Notes: a model not told the origin generated them from the letters alone. Numbered from the stretch's first letter, positions 18,715-28,158 are shown. The stretch: DNA of 38,492 nucleotides from Xanthomonas bromi (GCF_900092025.1 NZ_FLTX01000071.1:1-38492); one strand, 5' to 3'. Numbers and translations: made by a program.

Positions 18715-20523
18715 GTGATAACCGCTGCCGATCTGCTGCAGGCACTGCGCGCGCGCATGCCGAGCAAACTCATTCTGGATCGGCGCACGGGCCTGCCGTA
18801 TGGCTGGGGCATCTGGATGGGCAATCGCAGGCAGGTGGCTGCGCCATTCAACGATGGGCATCTGGTGGATGCGCTGCGCGCACGAACACAGCCACCGCAG
18901 CGTGGCGTGGCCGGCGCTGGCATCCTGTCGCCATTCCAGGCATTTCGCAGCCTGTGGTGGCAGCACTGGGATCCGCGCCCGAAGGATCAGCATCGGCAGC
19001 ACTGGTTGGCGGTGCTCGGCAGTGTGTTGATACATCTTGGTTTCATTGCACTGCTCATCTGGGTGGTCACCGTGCGTTGGGCGCCGGATGACACCAAGCC
19101 CGGCGACGAATCGCGGGTACGGATGACCTTTATCGGCGATGGCGCGGCAGAGCAGGGGGGCGGGGAAGGGCCGCCTGCGGCGTCGGCGCAGGCCGCTGCA
19201 ACTGCGGCGTCTTCTTCAGCGCAAACGGGTGCATCGATAGCGGCAGGTAGATCTGCTCCGACGCCGACGCCATCGACGCCAGCGCAGCCAGCCGCCGATC
19301 CGGTCGAGCGTCCCAACACGGCGCAGGCTCAGGAAAACCCGCCGGAACCGGTGGACGCTGCCAGCGAGCCGGTCACAGCGGATGTTCCGCAAGTGACGGT
19401 GCAAGTGCCGCCTGTGACGATCGAATCGCCGCTGCAGGTCACCGAAACTCCGGTCGCCACCAACGACTTTGCCGTACCGCCGCCACCCACGATCACGCCG
19501 ACGCCGCGCGCGATCGAACCGGCAGCGCCGCAAATTGAAGTCCGTCAACGCGACATCCAGACGGTGACCGAACGTCCGCAGCTTCGCGAATTGCAGCGCC
19601 CGGCCACAGACGTGGCGGTGCGCACTGCCGCTGCGCCAGCAGTACGCGAGCGCGACATCGTCATCCCCGAGCGCCCGCACATCACCGCGCCGGCTGCACG
19701 CCCGCGTGAGATCTCGCCGACGGTGCGCATGCCCGACGTCGTGGTGCGCACCGCAGAGTTGCCGAGCGTGCCGGATCCGACGCCTGTGCCTGTGTCGGCG
19801 GCGCCTGCGGCGCCTGCAACTCCCAACCCGAAGCCGACCGCTGCTGCCGTGCAGTCCGCACAAACCGCGGTGCAACCAGCGCAGTCGCAGTCCAATCCTT
19901 CTCAGCCCGAGAATTCCCGCAACGCGGCGGCAGCGGCATCGTCTTCGGCCAAGCCTGCAGCGAGCAGCAACGCCGGCCCGACGCCTGCCGACCGCAGCGG
20001 CGGATGGGATGTGGCTGACAATGCCGACGACTGGAGCAAATCCGACCGCAATCGACAAGGCGACACGACAGGTGCCAACGGCCAGCGCAACGGCATGTTC
20101 AACGCCGATGGCAGTGTCCACGTGGCCACCGGAACCGGCGATGCCGGCAAGGGCGCTGGCGACCGCGGACCGCCGGGCAGCGAGACCGACACCTGGACCC
20201 GCGACCAGATCGCCCAGGGCGGCACCTGGCTAAAACGTCCGCCGTACGGCTACACACCGACCTCGCTGGACAAGTATTGGATGCCGAACCAGACGTTGCT
20301 GCAGGAATGGGTGCGCCGCGGCCTGAAGAAGATCGAGATCCCAATTCCGGGGACCACGACCAAAATCAGCTGCGTGGTTTCGCTGCTGCAATTCGGCGGC
20401 GGCTGCGGCCTGAGCGACCCCAACCTCAACGATCAACCCGCAACCGCGCGACCGCCACCGGACGTGCCGTTCAAGCGGGAGTTGCAGGAAGGCAAGGGTG
20501 CGCTGCGCCATAGCGGTGAGTGA
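18715..20523 (+). CDS. Proline/alanine-rich single-pass transmembrane protein (xanthomonad repetitive protein, TonB-like architecture)
   Basis: The 602-residue product has a cytoplasmic N-terminal segment of about 95 residues and one membrane helix (about 96-121, WLAVLGSVLIHLGFIALLIWVV). A long periplasmic region rich in Pro, Ala, Thr and Val follows, with a globular C terminus (WLKRPPYGYTPTSLDKYWMPNQTLL onwards) containing two cysteines. This layout resembles TonB/TolA-like proteins, but no TonB C-terminal fold is recognised. Function is unknown. The GTG at 18715, 13 bp after nfuA, is the preferred start. An ATG at 18643 would overlap nfuA by 59 bp, and a later ATG lies at 18757. It probably belongs to the nfuA transcript. 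Confidence 0.75.
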   Translation: MITAADLLQALRARMPSKLILDRRTGLPYGWGIWMGNRRQVAAPFNDGHLVDALRARTQPPQRGVAGAGILSPFQAFRSLWWQHWDPRPKDQHRQHWLAVLGSVLIHLGFIALLIWVVTVRWAPDDTKPGDESRVRMTFIGDGAAEQGGGEGPPAASAQAAATAASSSAQTGASIAAGRSAPTPTPSTPAQPAADPVERPNTAQAQENPPEPVDAASEPVTADVPQVTVQVPPVTIESPLQVTETPVATNDFAVPPPPTITPTPRAIEPAAPQIEVRQRDIQTVTERPQLRELQRPATDVAVRTAAAPAVRERDIVIPERPHITAPAARPREISPTVRMPDVVVRTAELPSVPDPTPVPVSAAPAAPATPNPKPTAAAVQSAQTAVQPAQSQSNPSQPENSRNAAAAASSSAKPAASSNAGPTPADRSGGWDVADNADDWSKSDRNRQGDTTGANGQRNGMFNADGSVHVATGTGDAGKGAGDRGPPGSETDTWTRDQIAQGGTWLKRPPYGYTPTSLDKYWMPNQTLLQEWVRRGLKKIEIPIPGTTTKISCVVSLLQFGGGCGLSDPNLNDQPATARPPPDVPFKRELQEGKGALRHSGE

Positions 20524-20781
20524 GCATGATGCACGGTGACGTGCGCCGATGTTTGCCTGACATGAGAGATTTGGGGCCTTCGACCCTGCGCTCGATAGTT
20601 TGCTTGCCCGTATCGGGGTGCGTGGAGATGCATTGTCTGCATCAACCGCCGACAGCACATGATGCGGTAGGTGATGCCACCACCGCCTGCATACCACGCC
20701 CTGCCACAGGCGAATTGGCCTGCCGCTTCAATAAAGACCGATCGCTCCAACTTCCGAAACGGTTGCGGTAACGCCAGCGGC

Positions 20782-21360
20782 TCACGGCGAGGGAGATTGC
20801 ACTCTTGAGCCGGAACGTGCGCCTTCCAGGAACGAGGTCAGGACTGCGCGAACGACCGACGCGTGCGCCAGCCGTCCGGTGGCCACTGCCCAACCGGCTC
20901 CGAACAGACACGACAGGTAGAAGTCGCTCCACCAGGAGGCAGGCATCTCGATGCCGAAGACGCCGTGTTGCTGACCGTGCAGGAAAAACGCATCCAGACG
21001 CGCCTGGAACGACTCCCATTCTGGGGCGGCGTAATAGGTATTGCCGCGTTCGGCGCCCTCCATGCCCATCTCGTTGACGATGTAGATGACCAGATCCAGA
21101 TCCTCGACCAACGCGTGCGTCATGTGTCGCAGGCTTGCCATGGGATCGGGCGGGGCGTGCTCTTTGGACAGGGCCGCTTGCAGGCGCACCCACGCTGCTG
21201 CGGTGACCGTCTCGACGATGGCCGCCCGGGTCGGGGCAAACCGGTACAGCGTCGCGCGGCTGATCCCCGCGCCAGCGGCCAGCTCGGTGAGGGTGCTGCG
21301 CGGGCGGCGGGTCAGCGTTGCGGCCAGTAGGCGGATAAGGCGGTGGTCGTCCTGGCTCAT
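20782..21360 (-). CDS. TetR/AcrR-family transcriptional regulator
   Basis: This is a predicted repressor of the divergent efflux operon. The 192-residue protein has an N-terminal HTH (about residues 22-46, TLTELAAGAGISRATLYRFAPTRAAIVE) and a helical ligand-binding domain that ends with WWSDFYLSCLFGAGWAVATGRL. The divergent arrangement and the perfect palindrome between the two start codons are the standard layout for local TetR control of an RND pump. The ligand cannot be inferred. Confidence 0.9.
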   Translation of the reverse strand: MSQDDHRLIRLLAATLTRRPRSTLTELAAGAGISRATLYRFAPTRAAIVETVTAAAWVRLQAALSKEHAPPDPMASLRHMTHALVEDLDLVIYIVNEMGMEGAERGNTYYAAPEWESFQARLDAFFLHGQQHGVFGIEMPASWWSDFYLSCLFGAGWAVATGRLAHASVVRAVLTSFLEGARSGSRVQSPSP

Positions 21361-21408
21361 AAGCTTGAAAAACGGTTGAAGCGGCGATGATACATGCTAT
21401 ATGAAGAT

Positions 21409-21442
21409 GATCCTTATGAATCAAATTTGATTCATAAGGATC
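21409..21442. promoter_or_regulatory. Perfect 34-bp palindrome, probable TetR operator
   Basis: Two 17-bp arms (21409-21425 and 21426-21442) are exact reverse complements with no spacer. Each arm contains CCTTATGAATCAAA or its complement. It lies 48 bp from the tetR start and 11 bp from the efflux ATG, covering the only upstream AAGGA-type ribosome-binding site. Confidence 0.88.
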
Positions 21443-21453
21443 TTTAGCGCATC

Positions 21454-22596
21454 ATGCCCGCGTCATCTCTTTGGTCTCGTGCCGTGACATTCCGTCGCGC
21501 TTATCACCTCTTCCCGCTGTGCGTCTTTGTCCCGTTCGTGTTGGCTGCCTGCGGCAAAGCGGCTCCGCCTGCGAACCCCTCGATTTCGCCGGCGGTAGAA
21601 ATCGCCACCGCGCAGGCGCGCAAGGTGTTGCAGACCACCGATCTGCCCGGCCGTGTGTCGCCGATGCGTGTCGCGCAGGTTCGCGCGCGCGTGGCCGGCA
21701 TCGTGCTGGCACGCCGGTTCGAAGAAGGTTCGGACGTCAAAGCAGGGCAGGTGCTGTTCCAGATCGACCCCGCACCGTTCGAGGCGGCCGTGGCGCGTGC
21801 ACGTGGCGAGCTGACGCGCAGTGAAGCCGAGCTGGAAAATGCCACCGCCCAGTTCGAACGCAGCCAGCAGCTGGTGCAGCGGCAGGTGATCAGCCGGCAG
21901 GATTTCGACACCGCCCGCAGCAACTTCAAAAGCACCCAGGCGGCAGTTACGTCGGCGCGTGCGGCGCTCAAGACCGCGCAATTGGATCTGGGCTTCGCCA
22001 CGGTACGTGCGCCGATCGACGGCCGCATCGGGCGGGCACTGGTCACTGAGGGCGCGCTGGTCGGGCAGGGGGGCGACGCGACCGAAATGGCGCTGGTACA
22101 ACAGCTCGACCCGATCTTCGCCGACTTCAATCGTCCGGTCGCCGAAGCGCTGAAGTTGCGCTGGCGTGCCCGCAAAGGCGGTGCGCCGCTCAAGGTCGTC
22201 ATCGATATTCCCGAGCCCGGCCAAACGCGCGAGGGTGACCTGCTGTTCGCGGACATGCGGGTGGACGAGGCGACCGACACGGTGTCGCTGCGCGCGCAAT
22301 TCGACAATCGCGACAACCTGCTGCTGCCGGGGATGTTCGTGCGCGTGCGAACGCCGAACGGCACCGCCAGCGACGCGGTCTATGTGCCGCAGCGAGCGAT
22401 TCAGCGGCGACCGGGCGGCAGTGCTGCGGTGATGGTCGTGGGCGCGGACGGCAAGGCCGAACTGCGCGAGGTCCGTACGGGCGCGATGGTCGGCACGGAC
22501 TGGCAGATTCTCGACGGCTTGAAAGCCGGTGAGCGCTATGTCGCCTCCGGTGCGGCGCGGATCCAGCCTGGCGCCGTGTTGAACGCCGCGCACTGA
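21454..22596 (+). CDS. RND efflux periplasmic adaptor lipoprotein (AcrA/MexA-like)
   Basis: The adaptor links an inner-membrane RND pump to an outer-membrane channel. The 380-residue protein has a lipobox LAAC (Cys33). The lipoyl half-motifs are PMRVAQVRARVAGIVLARRFEEGSDVKAGQVLFQIDP and LGFATVRAPIDGRIGRALVTEGALV, separated by an alpha-helical hairpin (about residues 110-175). A beta-barrel and membrane-proximal domain follow (LLPGMFVRVRTPNG; VPQRAIQRRPGG). It is the first gene of the operon, 51 bp before the pump gene. The start has no well-spaced ribosome-binding site except AAGGATC inside the operator palindrome. Confidence 0.93.
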   Translation: MPASSLWSRAVTFRRAYHLFPLCVFVPFVLAACGKAAPPANPSISPAVEIATAQARKVLQTTDLPGRVSPMRVAQVRARVAGIVLARRFEEGSDVKAGQVLFQIDPAPFEAAVARARGELTRSEAELENATAQFERSQQLVQRQVISRQDFDTARSNFKSTQAAVTSARAALKTAQLDLGFATVRAPIDGRIGRALVTEGALVGQGGDATEMALVQQLDPIFADFNRPVAEALKLRWRARKGGAPLKVVIDIPEPGQTREGDLLFADMRVDEATDTVSLRAQFDNRDNLLLPGMFVRVRTPNGTASDAVYVPQRAIQRRPGGSAAVMVVGADGKAELREVRTGAMVGTDWQILDGLKAGERYVASGAARIQPGAVLNAAH

Positions 22597-22647
22597 CCCA
22601 CCCCTCCATTCTGCTTATGCGGGCGCCTAGCGCCCCGGTGACCGTCC

Positions 22648-25600
22648 ATGTCCCGATTCTTTATCGACCGCCCCAACTTCGCCTGGGTGGTTGCGATTTT
22701 CATCTCGCTCGCTGGCTTGCTGGCCTTGCGCACCTTGCCGGTCGAAAAATATCCGGAAGTTGCGCCGCCGCAGACCAGCATCTTGGCCACCTATCCCGGC
22801 GCGTCGGCCCAAGTCGTCAACGACGCAGTGACCAGCGTCATCGAGCAGGAGCTCAACGGCGCGCGCGACATGCTGTATTACGACTCCAGCAGCTCCAATG
22901 GCAGTGCACAGATCACCATCACGTTCCAGCCCGGTACCGATCCCAATATCGCCCAGGTGGACGTGCAGAATCGCATTCGTCAAGCCGAATCGCGTCTGCC
23001 GGCAGCAGTGACGCAATTGGGTCTGCAAGTCGAACAGACCACCGCCGGTTTCCTGATGCTGTATTCGTTGGTCTACAAGGATGCGGCTACCACGCAGGAT
23101 GTGGTGCGCTTGAACGACTACGCGGCCAGGGTGGTCAACGACGAGATCCGCCGCGTTCCTGGTGTGGGCCGGGTGCAATTCTTCGGGGCCGAAGCGGCGA
23201 TGCGCGTATGGGTGGACACCCAGGCATTGCGTGGCTACGGACTGAGCATTGTCGATGTCAATAACGCGATCCGTGCGCAGAACCTGCAAGTGGCAGCTGG
23301 CAGCCTGGGCGAACGGCCAGGCGCGCAAGATCAGCAATTGACCACCACCCTGGTGGTGCGCGGTCTGATGGAATCGCCGCAGGACTTCGGTCAGATCATT
23401 CTGCGTGCCCAGGCCAATGGCGCGGTGGTGCATCTGTCGGACGTGGCGAAGCTGGAACTTGGGTTGGAAAACTATATCAGTTCGACGTCCAGGAAAACGG
23501 TGGCCCGGCGGCGGGGGCGGCCGTGCAGCTGGCTCCGGGCGGCAATGCCGTCGCCACCGTGGCGGCGGTGCGCAAGCGCCTGCAAGAACTGTCGCACAGC
23601 TTTCCGGCAGACATCACCTACTCGGTGCCGTTCGATAGTTCGACCTTCGTCAACGTAGCGATCAAGAAGGTGCTGCATACCTTGCTTGAAGCGATGGCGT
23701 TGGTGTTCCTGGTCATGTTCGTCTTCCTGCAGAACATCCGCTACACCTTGATTCCGGCAATCGTGGTGCCGGTGTGCCTGTTGGGTACGTTCGCGATGAT
23801 GAAGCTGCTGGGCTTCTCGGTGAACATGATGAGCATGTTTGCGATGGTGCTGGCGATCGGCATCCTGGTCGACGATGCGATTGTGGTGGTAGAGAACGTC
23901 GAGCGCCTGATGGCCGATGAAGGCCTGTCGCCGCGCGATGCGTCGATCAAGGCAATGTCGCAAGTGGGTGGCGCGATCGTCGGCATTACCCTGGTGCTCA
24001 CCGCAGTGTTTTTGCCGCTGGCCTTCATGACCGGCTCGGTCGGCGTGATCTATCGCCAGTTCTCCGCGGTGCTTGCCGTCTCGATCCTGTTTTCCGGCTT
24101 CCTGGCCCTGACCATGACACCGGCGCTGTGCGCGACCTTCCTTGTGCCCATCGACGGCCACCCTGAGAAGAAAGGCTTTTTCGGTTGGTTCGACCGCAAC
24201 TTCAGTGCACTGACCTTACGCTTCGATCGCCTGAACCATCGCCTGGTGCGCCGTGCCGGGCGCTACATGCTGGTCTACGCCGTGCTGCTCGGTGTGCTTG
24301 GTCTGGCATACGTGCAGCTGCCGGAGGCCTTCGTCCCGCAAGAGGACGAAGGCTACATGATCGTGGACATGCAGTTGCCACCCGGCGCCAGCTACAGCCG
24401 TACGCGAGCGGCCGGGCAACAGGTCAACGATTACCTCGCTGCGCGGCCGAGCATGCAGGACGTGACATTGGTCTATGGTTTCAGCTTCTCGGGAAGCGGC
24501 GCCAATGCGGCCATGGCGTTCCCGTCGCTGAAAGACTGGAGCGAACGCAGCGACAGCGAATCGGCGGCCAATGAAGTAGCAGCCGCCAACGTCGCGCTGG
24601 GACGCATCAGCGATGCGACCATCATGGCCGTGATGCCGCCACCGATCGAAGGCCTGGGCAATTCCGGCGGCTTCTCGCTGCGCGTGCAGGACCGCGCAGA
24701 TCTTGGGCGCGACGCGCTGATGCAGGCGGTGAACCAGCTGCTGCGTGCGGCCAACCAGTCGCCCAAACTGGCGTACGCGATGGTGGAAGGTCTTGCCGAT
24801 GCACCGCAGCTGCGCCTGGAGGTCGATCGCGGCAAGGCGGAGGCATTAGGTGTGAGCTTTCAGAGCGCGATGGACGTGTTATCCAGCGCGTTCGGCTCGA
24901 CGATCGTCAACGATTTCGTCAACCGCGGCCGCCTGCAGCGCGTGGTGGTGCAGGGCGCTGCAGGCGATCGCGCCACGCCCCAATCCCTGGACACGCTGCA
25001 TGTCACCAGCAGCACCGGCAAGCAGGTGCCGTTGACGGCGTTCACCACGCAACGGTGGGAGCAGGGGCCGGTGCAGATTGCCCGCTATAACGGCTATGCC
25101 TCTGTCAACCTAACCGGCGAGGCGGCGCCCGGCATCAGCTCGGGCGACGCCCTGGTGGAAATGGAGCGCCTGGCCGCTGCGCTTCCCAAAGGCATCGGCT
25201 ACGAATGGTCTGCGCTGTCGTATCAAGAAAAAGCCGCCGGCACACAGGCGCCAATGCTGCTCGGGCTGGCCTTGCTGGTCGTGTTCCTGCTGTTGGTCGC
25301 GCTGTACGAAAGTTGGGCGATTCCGTTTTCGGTGATGCTGATCGTGCCGGTCGGCGCGATCGGAGCCACCGCCGCGGTGTGGGTCGCTGGGCTTTCCAAC
25401 GATGTTTACTTCAAGGTCGGTCTGATCACCATCATTGGCCTGGCTGCCAAGAACGCGATCCTGATCGTGGAATTCGCCAAGGAATTGCATGCGCAGGGCA
25501 CACCTGTACCTGATGCCGCGATGCAAGCAGCCAGGCTGCGCTTCCGCCCGATCGTGATGACATCGCTGGCTTTCATCCTTGGCGTGATTCCGCTGGTGAT

Positions 25601-25775
25601 CGCGCGTGGTGCAGGCGCGGCGAGTCAAAATGCGTTGGGCACCGGCGTGATCGGCGGCATGCTGGCAGCCAGCACGCTTGGCGTCGTATTTACCCCGATC
25701 TTTTTCACCTGGGTGATGTCGTATGTCGCTACCCGCAAACGCGCTGCGGCAAAACCGACGGAGCCGTCCACATGA
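22648..25775 (+). pseudogene. RND multidrug efflux pump (AcrB/MexB-like), interrupted by a 2-bp insertion
   Basis: The gene would encode a 1041-residue inner-membrane proton-driven efflux pump. The first frame (22648-23477) runs from MSRFFIDRPNFAWVVAIF through the porter domain to GLENY. Past 23477 the sense continues in another frame from QFDVQENGGPAAG to the stop at 25775. The switch is explained by an extra AT in CTATATCAG (23472-23480); CTATCAG would restore a continuous protein. After correction the proton-relay residues Asp408-Asp409 (GILVDDAIVVVENVE) match AcrB Asp407-Asp408, and the C-terminal helices (IIGLAAKNAILIVEF) are intact. As read, translation ends at 23658. No outer-membrane channel gene follows. 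Confidence 0.92.
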
Positions 25776-25889
25776 GCGGGCCGGGCAACAACGTGCCGCC
25801 ATGAACCACGGTAGCAAGAGGCGGTAATCAACGAAACGCTGCCAGCGGCTGGCCGGGGCTGCGTTTCGATCTGCCACGCATAGTTGCAT

Positions 25890-25917
25890 TTCTTACATAA
25901 TATACATTATGCGAAAT
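25890..25917. other. dif-like XerCD site / left phage attachment site
   Basis: The 28-bp site reads as an 11-bp XerD-type arm (TTCTTACATAA), the central TATACA, and an 11-bp XerC-type arm (TTATGCGAAAT). It matches the reverse complement of the E. coli dif site in the inner arms and centre. It marks the chromosomal recombination site used by the adjacent filamentous prophage; the left arm is presumably chromosomal and the right arm phage-derived. Confidence 0.85.
25901..25915 (+). repeat. 15-bp attachment core, left copy
   Basis: TATACATTATGCGAA occurs here and at 32631-32645 in the same orientation, bounding a 6.73-kb unit that carries a full filamentous phage gene set. Confidence 0.9.
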
Positions 25918-25989
25918 CGCATTGTTGACGCTGCTTTGCGCTTTGACGGCCTATCACTGCCAGTCCCTCCACAGGAAGCGGACTGGACA

Positions 25990-26373
25990 ATGACGTTTGA
26001 CACCTACGAGCGCGTAGACCTGACCGGCCCTTGGGCCGGTTTTGGTTTTCAGGGACACCGATTCTTCACCCCGGAGAATTACGACATAGAGCCGTGCGAC
26101 ATGCGGTACTGGGCGCTGACGTGTGCCATCGCACGCGAGTGGTCGCTGATGATGTCCGAGGAGCGCAATGCGCGTTCGGAGAATCCTAGAACGCCTACGG
26201 CCACTAGGTCTCCGGGGTCACGGGTTTCTGCAGGCGCCAACGTCATCTACCTGCGGGACGTGCTCAGGGAGAAGAGTCAAAAGCGGTTATCAGTGGGGAG
26301 TGGTCTGGGGGTAGCCGGCAGTGGCCAGCGCAGCCCAACCGGACGGGGGCGGCGACGTCCACGGCGCGGGTGA
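25990..26373 (+). CDS. DUF3653-like filamentous phage protein
   Basis: This is a phage protein of 127 residues and unknown function. The conserved block MTFDTYERVDLTGPWAGF...HRFFTPENYDI and MRYWALTCAIAREWSLMMSEERNAR is that of the DUF3653 phage family. The basic tail (NVIYLRDVLREKSQKRL) is repeated as fragments further right. The ATG at 25990 follows GGAAGCGGACTGGACA. The open frame extends upstream to 25909, inside the attachment site, but the upstream part is better read in another frame (see the regulator gene at 32262). A second, diverged full copy begins at 32719. Confidence 0.8.
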   Translation: MTFDTYERVDLTGPWAGFGFQGHRFFTPENYDIEPCDMRYWALTCAIAREWSLMMSEERNARSENPRTPTATRSPGSRVSAGANVIYLRDVLREKSQKRLSVGSGLGVAGSGQRSPTGRGRRRPRRG

Positions 26374-26383
26374 GGCGTTATCC

Positions 26384-26402
26384 GTAGGGGCGATGCCCCT
26401 AC
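26384..26402. other. Origin-like hairpin of the prophage
   Basis: GTAGGGGC and GCCCCTAC form an 8-bp perfect stem with loop GAT. A near-identical hairpin with the same flanks lies at 33590-33608 in the decayed copy. Conservation of a non-coding hairpin between the early and assembly genes suggests a replication origin or packaging signal. Confidence 0.55.
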
Positions 26403-26422
26403 ACCCCAGGTCATGGCCTGGA

Positions 26423-26695
26423 TCAGCCGTACCGGCGTGCCAGCTCGGTGACGTACCTGGCCACCGTGCGTTTGGCAGATCCGTTGGCGATCACCTGCCG
26501 GATCTGTTCGAGCAGCAGGGTGTCGCTGAGCTCCTGCAGGTTGCGCCGGCCCTTGACCAGGCGCTTTGCCTGGCGTTCCCGGTAACGCTTGGCTCGCTCG
26601 GCATCACTCATTGCCCACAAGCCGTTGGCCGGTGGCCGACCTGGTCGTCCGGGAATATGGAGCTCGAGCGTGCTCGTGTCATTTTGGTCGCGCAT
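26423..26695 (-). CDS. Small phage regulator-like protein with a GRP (AT-hook-like) motif
   Basis: The basic protein has 90 residues and contains GRPGRPPANG near the N terminus, then a helical region rich in Arg and Lys (SDAERAKRYRERQAKRL) and a leucine-rich C-terminal part. GRP cores in such surroundings can bind the minor groove of AT-rich DNA, so a DNA-binding role is plausible but not shown. The ATG at 26695 follows AAGGGGAACAGG and matches the start of a paralog at 34791 (MRDDKDPGTLEMQLP); an upstream GTG at 26725 overlaps the Zot stop. It is the last gene of the phage assembly operon. Confidence 0.72.
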   Translation of the reverse strand: MRDQNDTSTLELHIPGRPGRPPANGLWAMSDAERAKRYRERQAKRLVKGRRNLQELSDTLLLEQIRQVIANGSAKRTVARYVTELARRYG

Positions 26696-26721
26696 ACCCT
26701 GTTCCCCTTGTTGGTGAGTAA

Positions 26722-27867
26722 TCACAGCTGCGCTGTGGTGTCTGGAATCGTCGTAGCGGTTTGATACGGCTTGGACTCAGGGAACGTGCCTGCACCGCGG
26801 GAGTTGTTGCCGATCAATGCCCCAGGCACTGAGGCCACCTGGTCGTGTTGCACCTGGTCAACAGGCGGAACGTAGGGCGGCGGCGGTGTCACCGGCTGCT
26901 TGTACGGGTTGTAAGGCGTGCTGTTCCTCGCAACGGTGCGGCACTCAGGCTGGCTCATCTCGTACTTGGTGCCCTGCTCTGTCATGCAGCTGCAGGAGGC
27001 GTCGCGGTGGTGGCCACTAGCGTCGTTGCCGGCCAGGCTGGACATGCAGTACAGCTGCGGCTGCCCTGCAGGGGTTCCGCCGTCGTAGATCGGCGCGGTC
27101 CAGGGCATCGAGGCGAATCGGGCGACATGGGCCTTGGCGTAGTCGGTGGGTGTGTCGTAGGTACGCGGCCCCGGTGCGCCCTTCGCTAAAGCTCCAGACA
27201 CCCCGGTGCCGCTTTGTTTCGTGGCGGCTTCCTCGTGGAGTTTGTCCACCTTCGCGCTATAGCTGTGCTTCAAGTAGTAGAGCGCGCACACGATGATGAG
27301 GACACCAATGGCGACCATCTTCAGCCAGGTCGGAATGCTGCGCTTGGTGGTGACCAACGTGGTCGAGGTGTAGTAGTCGAAGACGTACTTCGGCCGCACC
27401 CAATCGACGATGTTCCCGCACGGGCCCGCGACGTTGCCCTGGTAGGCGTCCCACTTCTTCAGCTTGGTTTTGCTCTTCATGATCGAGGTCTGCCGCACAT
27501 GGCAGTGTTCCTCGTAGAGCCCACGCAAGAACGGATCCAGCTGCAGGCCCTGCTGCGCGATCAGGATGAAGTCGAAGCCGCGATGGCGATGGCGTGCCAT
27601 CGGCTCCACATGCTCGGGCACCTTCGCACCTGGGTTGCGGTTCGGAAACACGGTGTAGCACTCGTCGAGAATGATCACTGCGCCATCTGGGCAGTCCTGC
27701 CACTTGGTGGGATCTTCGAGGTGCTTCCACCCTGCCCGCTCGTAGTCGAAGTCCTTGATGCCGTGAGCGTAGATCTCGCGCCCTTCTTTCTTGAACGCAA
27801 ACGCCTTGTCGATCGCATAGGCGGTCTTGCCGTGGCCAGGCTGGCCGGTGACGAGGTAGAGGGCCAT
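26722..27867 (-). CDS. zot: Zot-family phage assembly protein (pI-like)
   Basis: The 381-residue inner-membrane ATPase drives filamentous phage extrusion. It has Walker A GQPGHGKT (residues 8-15), Walker B-like AVIILDECY (about 62-70) and the Zot block PEHVEPMARHRHRGFDFILIAQQ. A single membrane helix (about 178-200, WLKMVAIGVLIIVCALYYL) and a Pro-rich periplasmic tail follow. The ATG shares one base with the stop of the pVI-like gene upstream (TAATG). The name Zot comes from the cholera phage; in this setting it is a morphogenesis protein, not a toxin. A divergent copy of its last residues (GTFPESKPYQTATTIPDT) lies at 34947. Confidence 0.93.
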   Translation of the reverse strand: MALYLVTGQPGHGKTAYAIDKAFAFKKEGREIYAHGIKDFDYERAGWKHLEDPTKWQDCPDGAVIILDECYTVFPNRNPGAKVPEHVEPMARHRHRGFDFILIAQQGLQLDPFLRGLYEEHCHVRQTSIMKSKTKLKKWDAYQGNVAGPCGNIVDWVRPKYVFDYYTSTTLVTTKRSIPTWLKMVAIGVLIIVCALYYLKHSYSAKVDKLHEEAATKQSGTGVSGALAKGAPGPRTYDTPTDYAKAHVARFASMPWTAPIYDGGTPAGQPQLYCMSSLAGNDASGHHRDASCSCMTEQGTKYEMSQPECRTVARNSTPYNPYKQPVTPPPPYVPPVDQVQHDQVASVPGALIGNNSRGAGTFPESKPYQTATTIPDTTAQL

Positions 27868-28157
27868 TAGGATTTCACCAGCTTGGAGAGGATGGCTTTC
27901 TGCGACACCGCTGCGGCGATGGCGGAAAGAATCATGGTCACGGACACGCCGATACCGCTGGCGTCCCAATAGGCGACGCCGACGGCGCCCAGGCCAGGCA
28001 ACCAGCCAGCGATAAACGCCTTGAGCGATGGCAGTGCGACTTCGTGCGCAACGAAGCCGATGCCGAAGGCGATCAGCACCCGCCCGACGATGCCGGGAAG
28101 ATAGGTGCGGAGCGCCTGCAGGAGCGCGCTAATCAGCGCGCCAATGATCATAGGCAT
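27867..28157 (-). CDS. DUF2523 minor coat protein (pVI-like)
   Basis: This hydrophobic protein of 96 residues has about three membrane helices and no signal peptide. It lies between the adsorption and Zot genes, the position of gene VI in filamentous phages, and matches the DUF2523 family (MPMIIGALISALLQALRTYLPGIVGRVL). pVI caps the virion end together with pIII. The ATG follows AGAGGAG, and the start is one base from the pIII stop codon. Confidence 0.88.
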   Translation of the reverse strand: MPMIIGALISALLQALRTYLPGIVGRVLIAFGIGFVAHEVALPSLKAFIAGWLPGLGAVGVAYWDASGIGVSVTMILSAIAAAVSQKAILSKLVKS

Positions 28158-28158
28158 G

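Noticed and set aside
21463..22593. 376-codon open frame on the minus strand
   Set aside because: It is antisense to the efflux adaptor gene, with a composition typical of a shadow frame.
25909..25989. N-terminal extension of the first DUF3653 protein from an ATG in the att site
   Set aside because: The same DNA encodes, in another frame, a hydrophobic peptide conserved in the second copy, and the second DUF3653 copy has no matching extension.
26722..27867. Zot as an enterotoxin gene
   Set aside because: The ATPase domain, membrane helix and position between pVI-like and regulator genes show a phage assembly protein; toxin activity is not supported here.
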